Source of the DNA: Bacteroidota bacterium
GTDB lineage: Bacteria > Bacteroidota > Bacteroidia > Chitinophagales > Chitinophagaceae
Direction of reading: 5' to 3'
Assembly (NCBI GenBank): GCA_029778965.1
Contig: JAKPBL010000606.1
Coordinates: 1-6,727 of the forward strand
Length of the DNA: 6,727 nt
Below the pieces are notes generated by a model, which saw only the letters and a list, made by a program, of their open reading frames with translations, was not told the DNA's origin and did not search any database. The position numbers and the translations under genes were made by a program. Below, piece by piece: positions 4,996 to 6,727 of this stretch; position 1 is the stretch's first letter, and every line of letters starts with the position of its first letter.

Positions 4996-6573
4996 ATGAT
5001 GTCCAAAAGATCTACGGATGCCTTATTTCAATTGATAAAATCGCTACAAAAGTCGGAAAAGCGCCATTTTAAGCTATATATCAAAAGAAGCACGGCCAAA
5101 GAAACCCTGAAAGTGGTGGCTTTGTTCGATGCGCTTGACAAGCTGGACGATTACGATGAGAAGGTATTGCTGAAAAAGCTGCCGGCCATCCAGAAACCGC
5201 AGCTCAACAACCTGAAAACCCATTTGTACAAACAGGTGCTGGCCAGCCTGCGCGACCTGAAAAGCACCGATACCCTCGAGTTGCAGCTTTCCGAACAGCT
5301 CGACAATGCCCGTATTCTCTATCACAAAGGGCTTAAGCACCAGGCGCTCCGGATACTGGAAAGGGCGCGGGAGCTGGCCAAGATGAACGGGAAATTCAAC
5401 TACCTGGCGCAGGTGATCTCCCTGGAAAAAAAGATCGAGACCCTGCACATCACCCGCTCTATCCAGGAAAAGACCGAGCGGCTGACCCATGAAGCGCTGG
5501 AGATCAGCGGCCATATTGAACGGGTTACCCACCTGTCTAACCTGGCGCTGCAGTTGTACGGCTGGTACGTCAAGAACGGGCATGCCCGCAACGAAAAAGA
5601 CGAAGAGGGTATTAAAGAATTTTTCTACCAGCAGCTTCCGCACGACGCCTTCGAGCTGACTGATTTTTACGAGCGCCTCTATCTCTACCAGAGCTATACC
5701 TGGTACGCCTTCATCCGCCAGGATTTTTTGATGTATTACCGGTACGCGCAGAAATGGATGGACATATTCGACGGCAACGAGGTAATGAAGAAAGTGGAAG
5801 TCGGCCATTATATCAAAGGGCTGCACAATCTCCTGAATGCACACTTTGATCTTCGCAATTTCCGGCAGTTCGAAAAAGTGCTGACCATTTTCCAGGATTT
5901 CGCCCAAACCGATATCGCCTCCCAGCACGATAATTTCCGCATCCATACCGATATCTACATCAACAGCGCCCGCCTCAACTGGCACCTGATGACAGGCACG
6001 TTCAAAGAAGGGCTCCAGCTGGTAGATATCATCGCCTCCAAGCTGGAAGAATATGCCGTATATGTTGACCCGCATCGCATTGTGGTATTCAACTATAAGT
6101 TCGCCACGCTCTATTTCGGCAGCGGTGATTACAATGCATGCATCGATTATCTCCAGAAGATCATCCAGGACACCTCGGCCGACCTGCGCACCGACCTGCA
6201 GTGTTATGCCCGCCTGATGCACATGCTGGCCCACTATGAGCTCGGCAACGACGAGATCATCGAATCACTGATCAAATCGGTGTACCGGTTCATGGCCAAG
6301 ATGAAGAACCTGACCGTGGTGGAAGAAGAAATGTTCAGGTTCATCCGGCATTCGTTCGGCACTTCGCCGCGCAAAATGAAACCCGAGCTGGAAAAATTTC
6401 TTCACAAGATCAAACACCTGGAAGGCAACCGTTTCGAAACCCGGGCCTTTGCTTATCTCGACATTATTTCATGGGTCGAAAGCAAGGTGTATGAAAAGCC
6501 GATGAGCCAGATTATCTATGAGAAATACCGGCAGCAGCGGGGGCGCCGCCAGCCCGTGCCAGTCAGCGGCTGA
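4996..6573 (+). CDS. Conserved-type hypothetical protein, all-helical, TPR-like (525 aa)
   Basis: A complete gene without a recognised function. There is no signal peptide or membrane segment, so it is probably cytoplasmic. The N-terminus has a basic helical stretch with LIKSLQKSEKRHFKLYIKRS at about 13-32, followed by a Lys-rich segment LLKKLPAIQKPQLNNLKTHL (about 58-77). Helix pairs resembling tetratricopeptide repeats follow, clearest at about 101-140 (NARILYHKGLKHQALRILER and onwards) and about 362-395 (ATLYFGSGDYNACIDYLQKI). Aromatic and helical content is high throughout, there is no catalytic motif I know, and a basic tail RQQRGRRQPVPVSG ends the protein. Two ATG codons stand in tandem at 4996 and 4999; either could be used. 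A Bacteroidota-type -7 element lies 43 bases upstream. The 3' end overlaps the convergent GH25 gene by 11 bp. A scaffold or protein-interaction role is inference from the repeat-like architecture. The long antisense frame opposite this gene is a shadow. Confidence 0.93.
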   Translation: MMSKRSTDALFQLIKSLQKSEKRHFKLYIKRSTAKETLKVVALFDALDKLDDYDEKVLLKKLPAIQKPQLNNLKTHLYKQVLASLRDLKSTDTLELQLSEQLDNARILYHKGLKHQALRILERARELAKMNGKFNYLAQVISLEKKIETLHITRSIQEKTERLTHEALEISGHIERVTHLSNLALQLYGWYVKNGHARNEKDEEGIKEFFYQQLPHDAFELTDFYERLYLYQSYTWYAFIRQDFLMYYRYAQKWMDIFDGNEVMKKVEVGHYIKGLHNLLNAHFDLRNFRQFEKVLTIFQDFAQTDIASQHDNFRIHTDIYINSARLNWHLMTGTFKEGLQLVDIIASKLEEYAVYVDPHRIVVFNYKFATLYFGSGDYNACIDYLQKIIQDTSADLRTDLQCYARLMHMLAHYELGNDEIIESLIKSVYRFMAKMKNLTVVEEEMFRFIRHSFGTSPRKMKPELEKFLHKIKHLEGNRFETRAFAYLDIISWVESKVYEKPMSQIIYEKYRQQRGRRQPVPVSG

Positions 6574-6727
6574 TCAGCAGGTCCTGGAAATCGGATGAAT
6601 CGCCGTTGAATACGTTAAAATCAACCCGGGTACTGATGCCATTCACCGATCCGCTTTCACTGTGTTGCCAGAATGCCCAGGTACGGGCAATTCGCGGGCG
6701 GTCTTTTCGCAGGTAATGCGCCACCCA
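6563..6727 (-). CDS. GH25 lysozyme-family glycoside hydrolase, C-terminal end only
   Basis: The last 54 codons plus TGA of a minus-strand gene whose 5' part lies beyond the right edge. The segment contains WAFWQHSESGSVNGI followed by VDFNVFNGD and ends LLISR. A Trp-x-x-Trp-Gln motif, then Gly-x-Val-x-Gly-Ile and a Val-Asp-hydrophobic-Asn-x-Phe stretch, is the characteristic C-terminal strand region of glycoside hydrolase family 25 (Chalaropsis-type lysozymes that cut the MurNAc-GlcNAc bond of peptidoglycan). The catalytic Asp-x-Glu lies upstream and cannot be checked here, nor can a signal peptide. The gene converges on the 525-aa protein gene, and the two stop codons overlap by 11 bp. Confidence 0.82.
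   Translation of the reverse strand, partial: WVAHYLRKDRPRIARTWAFWQHSESGSVNGISTRVDFNVFNGDSSDFQDLLISR

Noticed and set aside
5074..6234. 386-codon open frame on the minus strand
   Set aside because: It lies wholly antisense to the 525-aa protein gene, whose frame has a matching promoter and normal protein composition. The antisense product is a Val/Gln/Leu-rich shadow of GC-biased codons.

Overview
The window looks like a chromosomal segment of a Bacteroidota bacterium, most likely a Chitinophagaceae-type member. This is inferred from three things: start codons lack Shine-Dalgarno sequences and have A-rich upstream stretches, a signal peptide ends in the typical Ala-Gln, and promoter elements match the Bacteroidota pattern TTG / TAnnTTTG. 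I see no insertion sequence, phage gene, tRNA, rRNA or CRISPR array. Most of the window is ordinary housekeeping or lineage-conserved sequence.

Left part (1-4248, minus strand): a uvrD/pcrA-type DNA helicase, complete at 780 aa, is followed by a gene whose start lies inside the helicase 3' end (26 bp overlap) and which runs off the left edge. That downstream gene encodes an exported protein. Near the truncated edge it has a closely spaced HRGHSYH and LGSCGG pair that resembles the His-Cys dyad of clan CD (caspase/gingipain-like) peptidases. The two genes are probably co-transcribed and translationally coupled.

Middle part (4249-4995): no large gene. It holds a small Lys/Asn-rich protein (51 aa, minus strand). 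It also holds the most unusual element of the window, a probable small non-coding RNA on the minus strand (about 4871 down to 4705). This RNA has a Bacteroidota-type promoter, almost no ATG codons, four imperfect copies of a roughly 20-nt motif, and a strong intrinsic terminator. Between its promoter and the divergent promoter of the next gene lies a near-perfect 13-bp dyad that could be a shared operator.

Right part (4996-6727): a plus-strand gene for an uncharacterised 525-aa, all-helical, TPR-like cytoplasmic protein, whose mRNA probably begins with a stem-loop. It ends tail-to-tail, with an 11-bp overlap, against the 3' end of a minus-strand GH25 lysozyme-family gene cut off by the right edge.

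No single pathway links these genes. The helicase works in DNA repair and recombination, while the GH25 enzyme and the caspase-like candidate are envelope or exported proteins. The best candidates for undescribed biology are the repeat-bearing small RNA and the exported caspase-like protein.
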